From: Micrasema longulum
Lineage: Eukaryota; Arthropoda; Insecta; Trichoptera; Brachycentridae
Direction of reading: 5' to 3'
Assembly (NCBI GenBank): GCA_022494885.1
Contig: JAGVSM010005005.1
Coordinates: forward strand, 62,001 to 126,000
Length of the DNA: 64,000 nucleotides
Below the pieces are notes generated by a model that saw only the letters and a program-made list of their open reading frames with translations, ran no database searches and was not told where the DNA came from. The position numbers were made by a program, and so were the translations under genes. Of this stretch, positions 10,201-18,514 are shown in pieces (positions within the stretch are counted from its first letter, which is position 1; every line of letters starts with the position of its first letter).

Positions 10201-11139
10201 GTCAACAGTATACGGGGGAATCTTGGCCTGGGAAAATCATTACGTTCGGCTGTACTCTCGCTGTAAGTTCTCGCGAGTTCTAAGGTTTTTTCCTTCTTTT
10301 AAAGTTAATAAGTTAAGGTTCCTATGGCGTACATTGAAGAACTGTTATAGAACGGTAATGTACGCGTGTGCAACATAACAACGAACCAAAAAGCGGTACA
10401 AATAAACAAATTTACTCATTAAATTTATGTATTTTATTTAATTGTATAACTTTTTTAACACTTATTTTAATGAAGTCGTAAGGTTTGACAGTAAAAATGC
10501 CTAGTTTTTGGCGTTTTGAAGTAAACGGGGGCTAGATTACTTATTGTCCATGCGCTCTGTAGCTGCAAGACGTGCTGTAATCTAGCTCCTATCTGTTATA
10601 ATTCATATACATCATAATTGGAAAGGAGGAACTAGAATCGTCCATGCGCTCTGTAGCCGCAAGACGTGCTGGGATATTTATTTATTATACAGCGCCCTCG
10701 AGGTGATTTTCACAAAAAGGCGCTATATAAATTATCCAACTATAACTATAAGAATAAAAGATTATGCATCTTTTCTTAGTCTATCTCGCTTAAGCCACGG
10801 TTTCACCAGATTTGGTATTTTTTATACAAATTTAGGGGTAAAACGCAAAACATGTACGGTAAAGTGAAAACCATAATTAGTTGCATGGTTTTCAGTGTGT
10901 AAAAATTATTTTGGTCTCCGTATTCTCGTTCGGATATTTAATTTTAAAGAGCGATAGTAGGTATCTCCCCATCTCTGTTGAGATACTCGCGGACCGATTA
11001 GAGGTTTGGATATTTACCATTCGAGGATGTTGGAGGGCACGGGTTCCGCCACCACGTAGGGAATTGGGTCCCCCTTGATTCGCAGGTAATCTTGCTTTAA
11101 TCTGCTGTTTGTCGCTCCGGAATTTTTGTACGAAGACAT
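4098..11139 (-). CDS. UBE2J2: Ubiquitin-conjugating enzyme E2 J2-type gene, 5' part
   Basis: Two coding exons join in phase (exon 1, 122 nt, ends in TG; exon 2 starts with G, giving Trp) to encode the first 95 residues of a Ubc6/UBE2J2-type E2. Seen: RLKQDYLRIKGDPIPYVVAE, PSNILEW, GPEHSPYEGGFYHGKL, FPFRPPSIYMLTPNGRF, TRLCLSMS. The family anchors by a C-terminal tail in the ER membrane and ubiquitinates misfolded proteins (ERAD); the catalytic Cys is in the conserved TRLCLS block. The remaining exons (continuing with the expected D after SMS) lie left of position 1. The 6756-bp intron 1 (4262-11017) holds LINE fragments, a SINE and a pogo-type transposase ORF in the same orientation. Confidence 0.93.
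4355..4420. repeat. Fragment of TTTACAGGGCT-type MITE
   Basis: TTACAGGGCTCGAGATCCGT followed by a GTTTAAGTGGCC block resembles the arms of the complete element at 26506-26680 and related pieces near 47.2 and 48.05 kb. One decayed copy. Confidence 0.4.
5620..5895 (-). pseudogene. RTE-type LINE C-terminal fragment
   Basis: Minus-strand translation keeps EIEEDRERHGM (a shifted version of RRRPRKTWHDQI), DVEEARTVCKDL, and across a stop ILSAYLYGE, the same ending as the RTE copies at 2.4 kb and 17.0 kb. Multiple frameshifts. Confidence 0.65.
6085..6915 (+). pseudogene. Jockey-type LINE RT C-terminus
   Basis: Plus-strand reading: LGILFDNKLKFNHH, SKICGFILQISN, then (after a hairpin insertion) ITLYKSFVRSLLEFNSIIM, and later NCIDAHGVLAQINLDVPRLN and NLSLNGTVDVF. 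This order is typical for the C-terminal third of Jockey-like RTs. Several stops and shifts. Confidence 0.7.
6190..6318. repeat. Inverted repeat (45-bp arms, 39-bp loop) inserted in LINE
   Basis: Arms at 6190-6234 and 6274-6318 are almost perfectly complementary (TACTCGTATGCAGAGACAAA and its reverse complement with one or two mismatches). The hairpin interrupts the LINE reading between ISN and the SSKIAITLYK block, so it is a mobile snapback or MITE-like insertion. No coding content. Confidence 0.7.
7255..7430 (+). mobile_element. tRNA-derived SINE copy
   Basis: Contains a B-box-like GGTCGCGGGTTCGATTCCCG, followed by GACGTAAAATATTGTTCACG and CCTGGACTGGCACCCGAAGC, the order seen in other SINE copies here. 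The A box is weak. It runs directly into the hammerhead-like motif at 7434-7477. Confidence 0.6.
7434..7477 (+). ncRNA. Hammerhead-like motif (GAGACG/CGTCTC stem II)
   Basis: Order: GGGTC (stem I), CCGAGGA (CUGANGA box with U4 changed to C), stem II GAGACG-GGAA-CGTCTC (six pairs, GNRA-type loop), GAAA, ACCGGT (self-complementary stem III), A (cleavage H), GACAT (stem I return). A homologous copy occurs at 51131-51177 on the minus strand; together the copies suggest an ancestral 5-bp stem I GUGUC/GACAU. The U4 change makes present activity uncertain. Confidence 0.5.
7522..8790 (-). CDS. Pogo/Tigger-type transposase-derived ORF, candidate domesticated
   Basis: A 422-codon open frame without stop or frameshift. 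Residues about 8-52 form a psq/CENP-B N-terminal helix-turn-helix, about 60-135 a second CENPB-type DNA-binding region (GSEWARSFLSRNN), about 170-330 a DDE_1-type catalytic core, and the family motif GVSPFNP lies at 381-387. Catalytic acids are altered: position 175 is Glu in IFSFEEFHLS (family Asp), Asp282 is kept in LLSDNISRHMN, and the third site is Ala318 in QPLAYDF (family PLD). The first codon shown (8788-8790) is GTG; between an upstream in-frame stop near 8842 and this codon there is no ATG, and the first internal ATG is codon 20, inside the helix-turn-helix. It sits in intron 1 of UBE2J2, same strand. GC content is higher than its flanks. Either an expressed domesticated gene fed by splicing, or a young relic. 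Confidence 0.85.
   Translation of the reverse strand: MPPKIRRYNSTTREKLDRAMKSIETGQSSLSRASELFDISKGTLLNRIHKRHENKIGRPHTLSKTEEDNLVDYFSKINSWGFTCTLNDVRTMARDYMQTSINTPISTRRKNALGSEWARSFLSRNNLTLRKRRSTNISKSFALKDDAISYLKFLESSLRDGEGSRVPDDRIFSFEEFHLSGSLDCEKVVTRRNLRYLSRIPESSVESVSIIVCGSASGSWLPIHAVFKSEDADYISVEDRQNVSYSVNKTGWVDNVVFAEWFKNIFVANAADASGKVVLLSDNISRHMNRLTVSTAVENDVCFLSISHNLRQFCQPLAYDFEKTLTCAWRASLVRLFDGNTSDRDFLSLEDFPSLIESLFRSCLLSENAVRKLLGGFESCGVSPFNPERVISQIPRQCDSELSYKDFNVDLSDDEVVLLIKY
8819..8848 (-). promoter_or_regulatory. Candidate 3' splice site feeding the transposase ORF
   Basis: Minus strand reads CTAAA (possible branch site), then TTGTTTATATTTCAG and exon sequence from 8818. The first base T plus the TG left by UBE2J2 exon 1 would make TGT (Cys), followed by SENAPTEKN and the transposase frame without a stop. 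So UBE2J2 exon 1 spliced here gives an in-frame fusion. The match is visible in sequence; use of the site is inference. Confidence 0.45.
8850..10520. other. UBE2J2 intron 1, no recognised gene
   Basis: AT-rich except 8850-9110, which has mixed composition and may be leader sequence of the transposase element. A C- and A-rich stretch at 9420-9720 has no recognisable coding. I found no matching terminal repeats or TA duplication that would delimit the transposase element. Confidence 0.4.
10527..10671. repeat. Direct repeat of 32 bp inside a partial inverted repeat
   Basis: GTCCATGCGCTCTGTAGC followed by YGCAAGACGTGCTG occurs at 10546-10577 and 10640-10671. Around the first copy GGGGGCTAGATTAC and GTAATCTAGCTCCT are inverted. 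The block between (CTAGCTCCTATC ... GGAAAGGAGGAACTAGAATC) also recurs at about 28208-28270. Unclassified dispersed repeat. Confidence 0.6.
11018..11139 (-). CDS. UBE2J2: UBE2J2 coding exon 1 (start codon)
   Basis: ATG at 11137-11139, then SSYKNSGATNSRLKQDYLR ... PSNILE and the first two bases of Trp; donor GTAAAT at 11012-11017. Forty complete codons plus two bases, phase 2, matching exon 2. The N-terminus is as long as in known UBE2J2 proteins, so this is the likely start. Confidence 0.93.
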
Positions 11140-11960
11140 TCTGGAATTTTGAATTTTCCACTATGACCGATTCTCAAACGCGGTGCCTTGTTATTCTGAA
11201 ACATGCAAACACAATTTATCAGGGTACCGATAGAAAGCTCCTTTTCTGCTCGATACGTGGTATCGCCATTAACTTAGGTGTGATGAAGAGTATTTCCTAA
11301 CCGACCTGCCGATGGCGATGCCAGCGGGAATATCGACATCTTTTATGTTACTGAAAGTAAGTTCACAGAGGTATAGGATAGGATGGATAGCTTCTTTCCA
11401 CTCTTAACTATTGGAAATTTTTATGATACCATCTTTCCAAATTGTTAACAAATGAAGTATAAAATTACAAATGTTTGGTAAATACATAATTGACAATCTG
11501 TATCATATAGGACTTAAGATGTTTAATGAGTTGCCTGCAGAGATAAGGGATGCTGTTTCGTGAGATGGCGCTGACTTTTGTTAAAAACAAACATCCATAT
11601 GGGTAGAGTGTCATCGGAAAGCGTCTGGATTTATAACAATGTTTTGTTTTTTAAATTATTTATATAAATATACTGTCTATTAGTTAAGGTATAACAAGAC
11701 GTTCAAATTTTATTTGTACAACTATCTAAAGTAAATACAATACGATACAATAACGTTTCTACCTCTCTAATAGAGTGAAAACTCGCGATTTGAGAGGGAG
11801 TTAGTTAGAACAACATTATTATCATTAATTTCTTAAGTTGGCTTATATTCTTATTCTTAGTGGTGGGGGTCAGTGCTATGCGAGCTCCTGATGTCACTGC
11901 GACCTGTGCAGATCTATTGTGACGGGTTCCCGCGAATACTTCTCGCCCTACGAACCTGGG
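11140..11960. other. Upstream of UBE2J2; no gene recognised
   Basis: Should contain the 5' UTR and promoter of UBE2J2; no TATA element can be assigned with confidence. A tiny LINE remnant (KMFNELPAEIRDAV on the plus strand) lies near 11515-11560. Confidence 0.4.
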
Positions 11961-11961
11961 T

Positions 11962-12174
11962 CTATAAGAGCCTGGCTGCTGTGTGGAAGGCGAGTTTACA
12001 TTTTGCTAAATCTTCCCTTCCGAGCCCAGATCTGTAAAGCGTCGGGCTATTAGGTGGATGGTGGGTTTTTAACATCCCCAGGTTTAACCAGCGGTCCCCC
12101 GAGGATGAGGCTCCTTTTATGATACGAAGCATCACATTCGCATAGAATGTGTACAGGTGTTTCCTCACCTGCAC
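11962..12174 (-). other. Unidentified coding-like remnant
   Basis: A 70-codon minus-strand open frame (GDRWLNLGMLKTHHPPNSP, LYRSGLGREDLAKC). Its composition differs from the AT-rich flanks and it is probably part of a transposon-encoded protein, but I do not recognise the family. Confidence 0.25.
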
Positions 12175-12472
12175 TGCAGAACCTACATCTAGAAGTTTTG
12201 GTAAGGTTCATTCTGGTGTTTGTTCAATTTGTCTCTTATCGATATTCGGGCATTTGAAAGTTGAAATATAAAAATAGAGCGAAAGGGCATCTCTATAAGC
12301 GGGCAGTTTATAATTAATTTAAAGGCAATTTAGAACTGCGCTCAGAATGAAAAGAGTTTGAATGAATTGAAAAAGATATGTTTACTGAAAGATGATGTAA
12401 ATAGATTTGTAATTAAAGTGTCAATATTATCAATATGTTTCTTTTTTGGGTGATACCGTGTGTGTCGGATTT

Positions 12473-12513
12473 GTTCCGACGTTTCGGCTACCATTGCAGG
12501 AGCCATTTTTAGG
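12473..12513 (-). ncRNA. Decayed hammerhead-like motif of Penelope element
   Basis: Minus strand: CCTAAAAATGGCTCC, TGCAATGG, TAGCC, GAAACGTCGGAA. Stem II GGCT/AGCC and GAAACGTC are kept, while the CUGANGA box has become CTAAAAA. Compare the better box in the copy at 38051-38090. Such motifs are known from terminal regions of Penelope-like elements. Confidence 0.45.
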
Positions 12514-12600
12514 GTAAACAGTGTGTTTCGTAGAAAAAAGGTATGTGTTTAGGTACTAGTAATTTGTACCGTATGGCAGTCGGCAGTAGGCACATTTCTA

Positions 12601-12717
12601 TTACACTTATTTGTTTATAAATTTGTATAAACCACTTAATTTTTTTAATCGAAACCGGTCGAAGTGTAATTAAAAAAATTAAGTGGTTTATACAAATTTA
12701 TAAACAAATAAGTGTAA
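12601..12717. repeat. Perfect 48-bp inverted repeat with GAAACCGGTC loop
   Basis: Arms 12601-12648 and 12670-12717 are exact reverse complements; the 21-base loop contains TCGAAACCGGTCGAAG. The right half resembles the sequence following GAAACCGGTC in the copies near 49.92 kb and 62.13 kb. Lies inside the Penelope remnant. Perfect arms imply recent formation or gene conversion. Confidence 0.9.
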
Positions 12718-13158
12718 AATGTCATACCACAAAGTAAAAATGTTTTTGATAACAATAATACATTTCTATTAGTTTTGGTAGTATGTAATGCTGAGAACCA
12801 CGTTGAGTTTAATTTGAACCTGTCGACTTTGTTTATTTTATTTGGGTGTCTGTGTATTTCAATTGCCTCTTTTATTATTCGTGCACCGTAATTACTGGGT
12901 TTATGTCAAATTTTCGGTTTGAAGGCGAAAAAATGTCCGGTGTCTATAAAGGGTTCCGCTAAGTGTCCGTGTCCAAGTTTACACGCTTTCTTGTGTTTGC
13001 CAATCTTTGTCTTTTTTTTCTCGGCAACTTCTCTCGGTGTATAAACAGCTTCCGTTTCCGGGGGATTCCTATCTTTCGGGTTTAATAAATGGTGTTTGAT
13101 TTTTCCCACAGTGCCGAATGTTGTTCCAATATTATGTTTCTTCAGCACTCTGGCTATC

Positions 13159-13200
13159 CTGTCAGCTGTCAGCTGTCAGCTGTCAGCTGTCAGCTGCCAG
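13159..13200. repeat. (CAGCTGT)n microsatellite
   Basis: About five copies of a heptamer CAGCTGT in the Penelope remnant. Simple replication slippage product. Confidence 0.85.
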
Positions 13201-13699
13201 TAACATTCTGTACATATGGTAGGTATGCAGTTCCTCTGGTAATATCTTCTTCTTTGTAGCTTGCGATTTAATAATGTTGTCAATTTTCCGCTTCTCATAT
13301 CCATTACGCTCCGACGCATCTGTAATGTTGTTGACCTCTTCTCCCTTTTCGATACACACTAATTGTAATATAAGCTAACTTAAGAAATAAATCTTAAAAA
13401 ATAATAAAACACTCCCTCTGCAGGCGGCTATCATTGTTTGGTTTTGGAACGTTTTTGTCGCTTTGCTTGGCTTCGCTCATTAAAAAAACAGCTTTCCACT
13501 TGTGATTCTATGCATTATTGAATTAAATTTTAATCAAAATTTAAGTAAAACAATTTCTTTTGAGATTCTTATATTTTAGTACAATAAAATATTAAGAATA
13601 ACAAAAATATAAATCGAAACAACCCTACGAAAATTTTGATAAAATAACAAAAATAAAATTTATACAAAATACATCTTACAGGGGATTACATCAGTAGGG

Positions 13700-13980
13700 G
13701 TTGAAAAATTCTCGTTGTTTTGTCCTGAAAATTAATGCTTTATTTAAACAAAATTAGTAACAAACGTTTCATGGAAAGTATTGTCCATAGGTAGCGACTA
13801 CTTTCTCTCGTCTTTCTGCCAGCATACGAATACCATCTCGAAACAACGACTCCTCATCTTTTGAGGTTATCCACAAATCGACCCAATTTTTAGCATCTTC
13901 ATAAGAATGACCTTCGAGCGATGCCCGGAGAATACGGCGGGCGGGGTAGGACTTCACTTCCGTATGCACTTGTGATCGCG
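13700..13980 (-). pseudogene. Mariner transposase C-terminal fragment
   Basis: Minus strand encodes GHSYEDAKNWVDLWITSKDE and RDGIRMLAERREKVVATYGQ, the C-terminal region of a mariner transposase (after the last catalytic residue). The N-terminal and catalytic parts are absent. Confidence 0.65.
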
Positions 13981-14990
13981 ATCAAGTCACGATGCAAAGC
14001 GGCTGTTTAGTTCACTTCTGCCTAACTCGGATCTAGACAAATGCGGATCGGGATTTCGGCATCGACCCCATGAAGTATGCGTGTGTAATTTGATTTTTAG
14101 TTTTATAATTCAAAAGCTCACACAAAAACAATTTAAAATATGCCAAAATGATTCGACACGTTAAATTGAATTTGAATTAGTCAACGATGCTAAATGTTCG
14201 CGTTATTCGAGCCCAACGCCCAACAGGACATCTGTTTCGGCGGAATTCTAGAATTTTCGGAAGAGTGACCGCTGTCAACATGTCCGAACTGTTGCCGAGC
14301 GAAACTAGAGTAGTAATTTTGAATTTCGACGGTCGAAATTATGTCCAGAATGAATTGCGATTTTACTTTCATATTTGTCATTGCATTTTATTTGAGAAAT
14401 AGCGGGATTCGAACGTTTCGCAAACGGGTTCAATCAAAAACTGAAATGTAGAACTTTCTACCTCATTTTTATTTATTTGTAGGGTAATGAAAAATGCATA
14501 TTTTACTTACAGAAGTCACTCGTTAGGCGATTATCCTTCGCAATTCTTCGCTAATATCCTTGTAACTCGACAAGAAACTGGCAATATTCCTTATTTATGA
14601 CGCAAATTCAATGTAAATGTCAGAGTCGGAAATACGTGTTCCGGGACGAAACAGCACGAGGGTGTGAAGAGATGGGCGGGAGATTGCTTCTAAAGGGCCG
14701 TTTCGGTAAATAAACACAAAATAATCGAGAAATACAAGTAATAAATGCAAAACACACTGTGACAGCGGTGTAAATCGCAGCCGACCCAGAGATGTCAATT
14801 TACGTCATTAATTTCTTGTTTCATTCGTACCGCGTTCGACAAGTGGGACGATCCTTTTCCGGTCGAACAACGTCCGAAGTGATCATCATATGATCACTTT
14901 AGACTTTACCATGGCCATACTCTTCGGGCCTCATAAAACAATAAGAAACATAGGTAGTTATTAATTTATTTATTTCTATTTCACGTGTTA
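13981..14990. other. No recognisable feature
   Basis: Intergenic sequence without a supported gene. Short open frames on both strands have no family features. Confidence 0.4.
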
Positions 14991-15000
14991 CATAACAATT

Positions 15001-15570
15001 TTGTTTTTAAATGAGGCCCTCTGTATTAAAGATTATTATTACTGTAGTAGCATTTTATTTTTATCAAACAAAGAAAACATAGATAAACTAACTGTATTAC
15101 AAAATAAAGCCTTTAAAATCATTTTGAAAAAAAACAGATATACGAGGGTAAAGTCGATGGTAAATGAAATGAAATTATTAACATATAAACAAAGAATATT
15201 TTACAATACAATGATATTTGTTCATAAAATTATAAACTCTAATAAAAAAACAGAATTTTGGAAAAAAATTGATCGGAACCAGCATGAACACGATCACAAT
15301 ACTAGAGAAAAGAACAAAATTAGACTTCCATTTAGGAAAAAGGCAAAGTCACAAAATTCAATTTTATTTAAAGCAATTAAAAAGTATTACGAAATGGAAA
15401 AAAAAATTTATGAAGAAAAAAACATATCAAAATTTAAAATAATGGTCAAGACATATGTGATAAACAATTTATAAATTAAATATATTTTCAATGTTATTAT
15501 AAGAACACACATAACAATATGTATGATATGTGTGCCCTACTTTAAGATTTAAATAAAAAAAAATAAAAAA
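15001..15570 (+). pseudogene. LINE reverse transcriptase C-terminus
   Basis: A 157-codon open frame with SSILFLSNKENIDKLTVLQN, KAFKIILKKNRYTRVKSM and LLTYKQRIFYNTMIFVHKII, typical of the region after the RT domain of a Jockey-related LINE. Ends in an A-rich tail (15545-15570). The open frame suggests a fairly young 5'-truncated insertion. Confidence 0.7.
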
Positions 15571-15574
15571 GATG

Positions 15575-16640
15575 GCCAAACGATTCCAAATATATTTTTG
15601 AGAAAATTTCGAAAATCTGTAATAGCACTTTTTAATTTGAATATTTAAAAAAAAACATTTTTATTTGATAATATTTGGTACTTTGAACACTTCGAACAAT
15701 TAACCTAAAGGTTAAAATAACATAAAACGCTCTTTTTAAGTAGGGCCCCCGTAATAAGAAAACATATTTGTATTTTATTAAACAAGTATGTTTGCTTGTT
15801 ACAGGGGCCCCAACATTATATTGATATGACGGAAAAAAAACAAATGTTTTAGAGAGAGCACAACAAAGAAGACAGAGACGCTGTTCTGTAGCTCAATCAC
15901 AAATAACTATCGACGTGCTTAAAAACATGCTAAGCATTTGAGCGACCGCAATAAACAATAATGAACATGCTTAAGTTTTCGTAATCATAAGTCAACTAGT
16001 CAACGTGTGTGTTATCTCTTAGTCAACGCTCGTGTCGGTTTTTTTTTTGTTTTCCTCGTAAATAAATACAGTTTACTGGCGAAAAATCAGCGTTTACTTT
16101 TAAAAAAATAATACATTAATTGCATTTGCAAAATAGTAAGGAGTAACTAATACAAAAAAGTGAAAATTAAATTACAATTACTATGGCGATCGCTTGTCTT
16201 AACATTTGGCATGCCAACCGCCGCGCCGGCTAAATGTAATGAATAGCATAATAAAAAATAAATAAAAATAGTCGTTTTGGAATATTTTCCATATTTCTAC
16301 TGGAGAAATTCAAATATGATGCGATTGGGCCGCAGGATTATACGTCGCGAAACGTAAATATTTTGACATTTAATATTAGGTGTTCATGGATGTTGCATTG
16401 TGATCGCGAATACGATAAACAACCATGGTGAGATATTGTTATCACGTCGCTTAATAGCATGTCGATAGTTATTTGTGATTGAGCTAACAAAGGCTACAAA
16501 GCCGGTGTTGTGTGAAACAAATAAATCGGTTTTTGACGCTGATGAGGAACGCACGCGTAAACAAGTCTTAATTACGTGTAAATTTTTATAAATTATGGAA
16601 AAATAATTATTAAATTTTATGTCTTTATGCTTTTTTTTCC
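15575..16640. other. No recognisable feature
   Basis: AT-rich intergenic sequence. No gene, RNA or known repeat recognised. Confidence 0.35.
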
Positions 16641-16649
16641 TTCAAATGT

Positions 16650-17065
16650 CTGAACTTTAGGGAGCGAACTATGGAATTGGAAAAATTACGATAGTAGGTT
16701 AAATGCTGTCGAAATGCGATCCCTCAGGCGAATGTGTGGTAAAACGATTTATTATAAGTGCACAAATGTCGAGATCCGTGAACTGTGTAAGGCTGAGACA
16801 TGTATTATCGACAGAATCAAGAAAGGGGTGCTGCGTTGATTTGGACACGTAGAGCGAATGGACAGCGAAAGAACGGCTAAAAGGATCTACGATGCGAATG
16901 TTGATGGATGCAGAAAACGAAGAAGACCGAGAAAGACTTGGCACGATCAAATCCATCAAATACTTGAAGATGTATGAATGTAGAGGAAGCGAGTTATGTA
17001 TGCAAAGATAGAGTGATATGGCGTTCTATCCTCTCTGCCGACCCATACGAGGAAATGGCGTGATG
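16650..17065 (+). pseudogene. RTE-type LINE C-terminal fragment
   Basis: Plus strand: SRLNAVEMRSLRRMCGK, FGHVERMDSERTAKRIYDAN, RRRPRKTWHDQIHQILEDV, VIWRSILSADPYEEMA. Same RTE family as at 2.4 and 5.7 kb. Two stop codons (in GVLR*FGHV and EDV*M). Confidence 0.8.
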
Positions 17066-17261
17066 GTTTGTTTGTTATATTATCATGCCTCGTATTCCAT
17101 GTATATTCGTATTACACCATAGCCACATAAGACTTAATGAAAAGAAAACACATTCTCATGATTATTTATTTTATGTTTGTTTGTCTGTGTCCGGGTTGAT
17201 GAAGAATACAGTTTTGTGTGAAAATAACGAGGATTGATTAGGGGGTCGAGTGATTTGATTC

Positions 17262-17380
17262 AAAGCCCGTCTCGTAGAACAGTGGTTGGTGCATTCGCCT
17301 TCTATGTTTGAGGTTCTGAGTTCGATTCTTGGGAAGGTTAACATGAAATATTTATTTATAAATGGTTTTTCAATTGGCGC
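17262..17380 (+). mobile_element. tRNA-derived SINE head
   Basis: tRNA-like head with box A-like GTAGAACAGTGGTTGGTG and box B-like GAGGTTCTGAGTTCGATTCT, then GGTTAACATGAAATATTTAT, as in other SINE copies. The 3' half is missing. Confidence 0.65.
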
Positions 17381-17471
17381 GGGTAGATTTTGACAGCCCG
17401 TGGCGGCAATTTTGTTTTGATGACATCTGTCAATTTTTTTATTTATTATTTAGTCACTTATGCCAAATCAC

Positions 17472-17916
17472 CATGGCAAGTTACACAATTAAACAGCACG
17501 TTCAAACGATTTTTTTATTATTATTAATATGAGTGTTCGTTAGTGCAAACGTTACGCGCATTGCGCCCATTTTACGGTAGACGTGGTGGTCCTTCACAGT
17601 CAACTCTTCAACGTTTGTTGACCAAATTTAAGACGACCGGTTCGGTAATCAATCAGTCAACACCCGTACGTTCAAGGAACGCAAGATCGGCCGAGAACAT
17701 CGCCGCTGTCTGCGAAAGTGTACAGCAGAACCTGAGGCAGTCGATTTCTCGCCGTGCACAAGAACTCGTCCTTTCGCAGACTTCAACTTGGCGAATATTG
17801 CGTCGGGACTTAGGCCTACACCCGTACAAGATCCAACTGACCCAGGAGCTCAAAGTTCATGACCAAAGACAACGCCGTTTGTTCGCTGACTGGGCTTCAA
17901 ATCGTTTGGAAGACGA
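17472..17916 (+). pseudogene. Mariner-type transposase, 5' part, truncated
   Basis: Begins MASYTIKQHVQTIF, then after a frameshift QTLRALRPFYGRRGG, STLQRLLTKFKTTGSV, ENIAAVCESVQQNLRQSISR, LGLHPYKIQLTQELK, RRLFADWASNRLEDDP: the paired DNA-binding domain of a mariner transposase. The reading is cut before the first catalytic Asp, exactly where a tRNA-like sequence starts (17917). Confidence 0.85.
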
Positions 17917-17990
17917 CCCCTCACCGGGAATCGAACCCAGAACCTTCCGTGCGCGAGTCAAGCGTCTTGACCACTACACCACGGAGGCCG
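17917..17990 (-). mobile_element. tRNA-like sequence (SINE head or tRNA relic)
   Basis: Minus strand starts GGCCTCCGTGGTGTAGTGGT (box A TGGTGTAGTGG) and has box B GGTTCTGGGTTCGATTCCCG. The acceptor stem ends are GGCCTCCG and a poor partner, so a functional tRNA is unlikely. It is fused to the mariner fragment on one side and a MITE on the other. Confidence 0.6.
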
Positions 17991-18016
17991 CCATTGATTT
18001 GATATTGATTCATATA

Positions 18017-18363
18017 CAGAGTGTTCTTTAAACCCTGTCACATCCGAAACCACGATGATCAGTAAAAGCAAGAAGATATATTAGCACATTAAAAAAAATA
18101 TTTAGAACAAAGAAAATAAAAAAAAATAAAAAAAACAAATGCTTTCTTGAGAAGCGAGGGGGGCGCGACTGTGAGGTTGACGGTGTATCAGACTTCCCCG
18201 CCCTCATCCTCGTTTCTCCCCAGCAGAAGTAAGCAACCATTTGTTTTATTTTATTTTTTAAGATTTTAGTCGTTCTAAAAAAATATTTTAATTTGCCAAT
18301 ATGTCTTCTTGCTCATACTGATCACCGTGGTTTCGGATGTGACAGGGTGCAAAGAACATCCTG
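18017..18363. mobile_element. MITE A copy 1 (347 bp, TA duplication)
   Basis: About 85-bp terminal inverted repeats starting CAGAGTGTTCTTTAAACCCT and ending in its complement, flanked by TA on both sides (18015-18016, 18364-18365). No coding. TA target and termini suggest a Tc1/mariner-driven nonautonomous family. Second copy at 36914-37263. Confidence 0.88.
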
Positions 18364-18514
18364 TATAAAAGAGTGCCGACTTGAAACCGAATTTTCTAAC
18401 AAGTCGGGACATTAAAATTATAATTTTGCTTTTATTAAATTGTGCATTAAATAAAAAACTTCAACTTATGAATGTCTAATGTAAATTTAATGGCAAGAAA
18501 ACTTTTAAATTAAT

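Larger units (their letters stand above)
12440..13345 (-). mobile_element. Penelope-like element remnant (GIY-YIG end)
   Basis: Minus strand encodes NIGTTFGTVGKIKHHL, then KKACKLGHGHLAEPFIDTGH, features of the GIY-YIG endonuclease domain of Penelope-like elements; upstream (toward 13.33 kb) EEVNNITDASERNGYEKRKI fits the linker to the RT. The 3' end carries the hammerhead-like motif at 12473-12513. The same family recurs at 38030-38845. Frameshifts and loss of the RT domain show it is dead. Confidence 0.75.

Noticed and set aside
13159..13200. CRISPR-like or operator array
   Set aside because: It is a simple heptamer microsatellite without spacers in an insect transposon relic.
17917..17990. 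Functional tRNA gene
   Set aside because: A and B boxes are good, but the terminal stem does not pair well and the sequence is fused to mariner and MITE pieces, as expected of a SINE head or relic.
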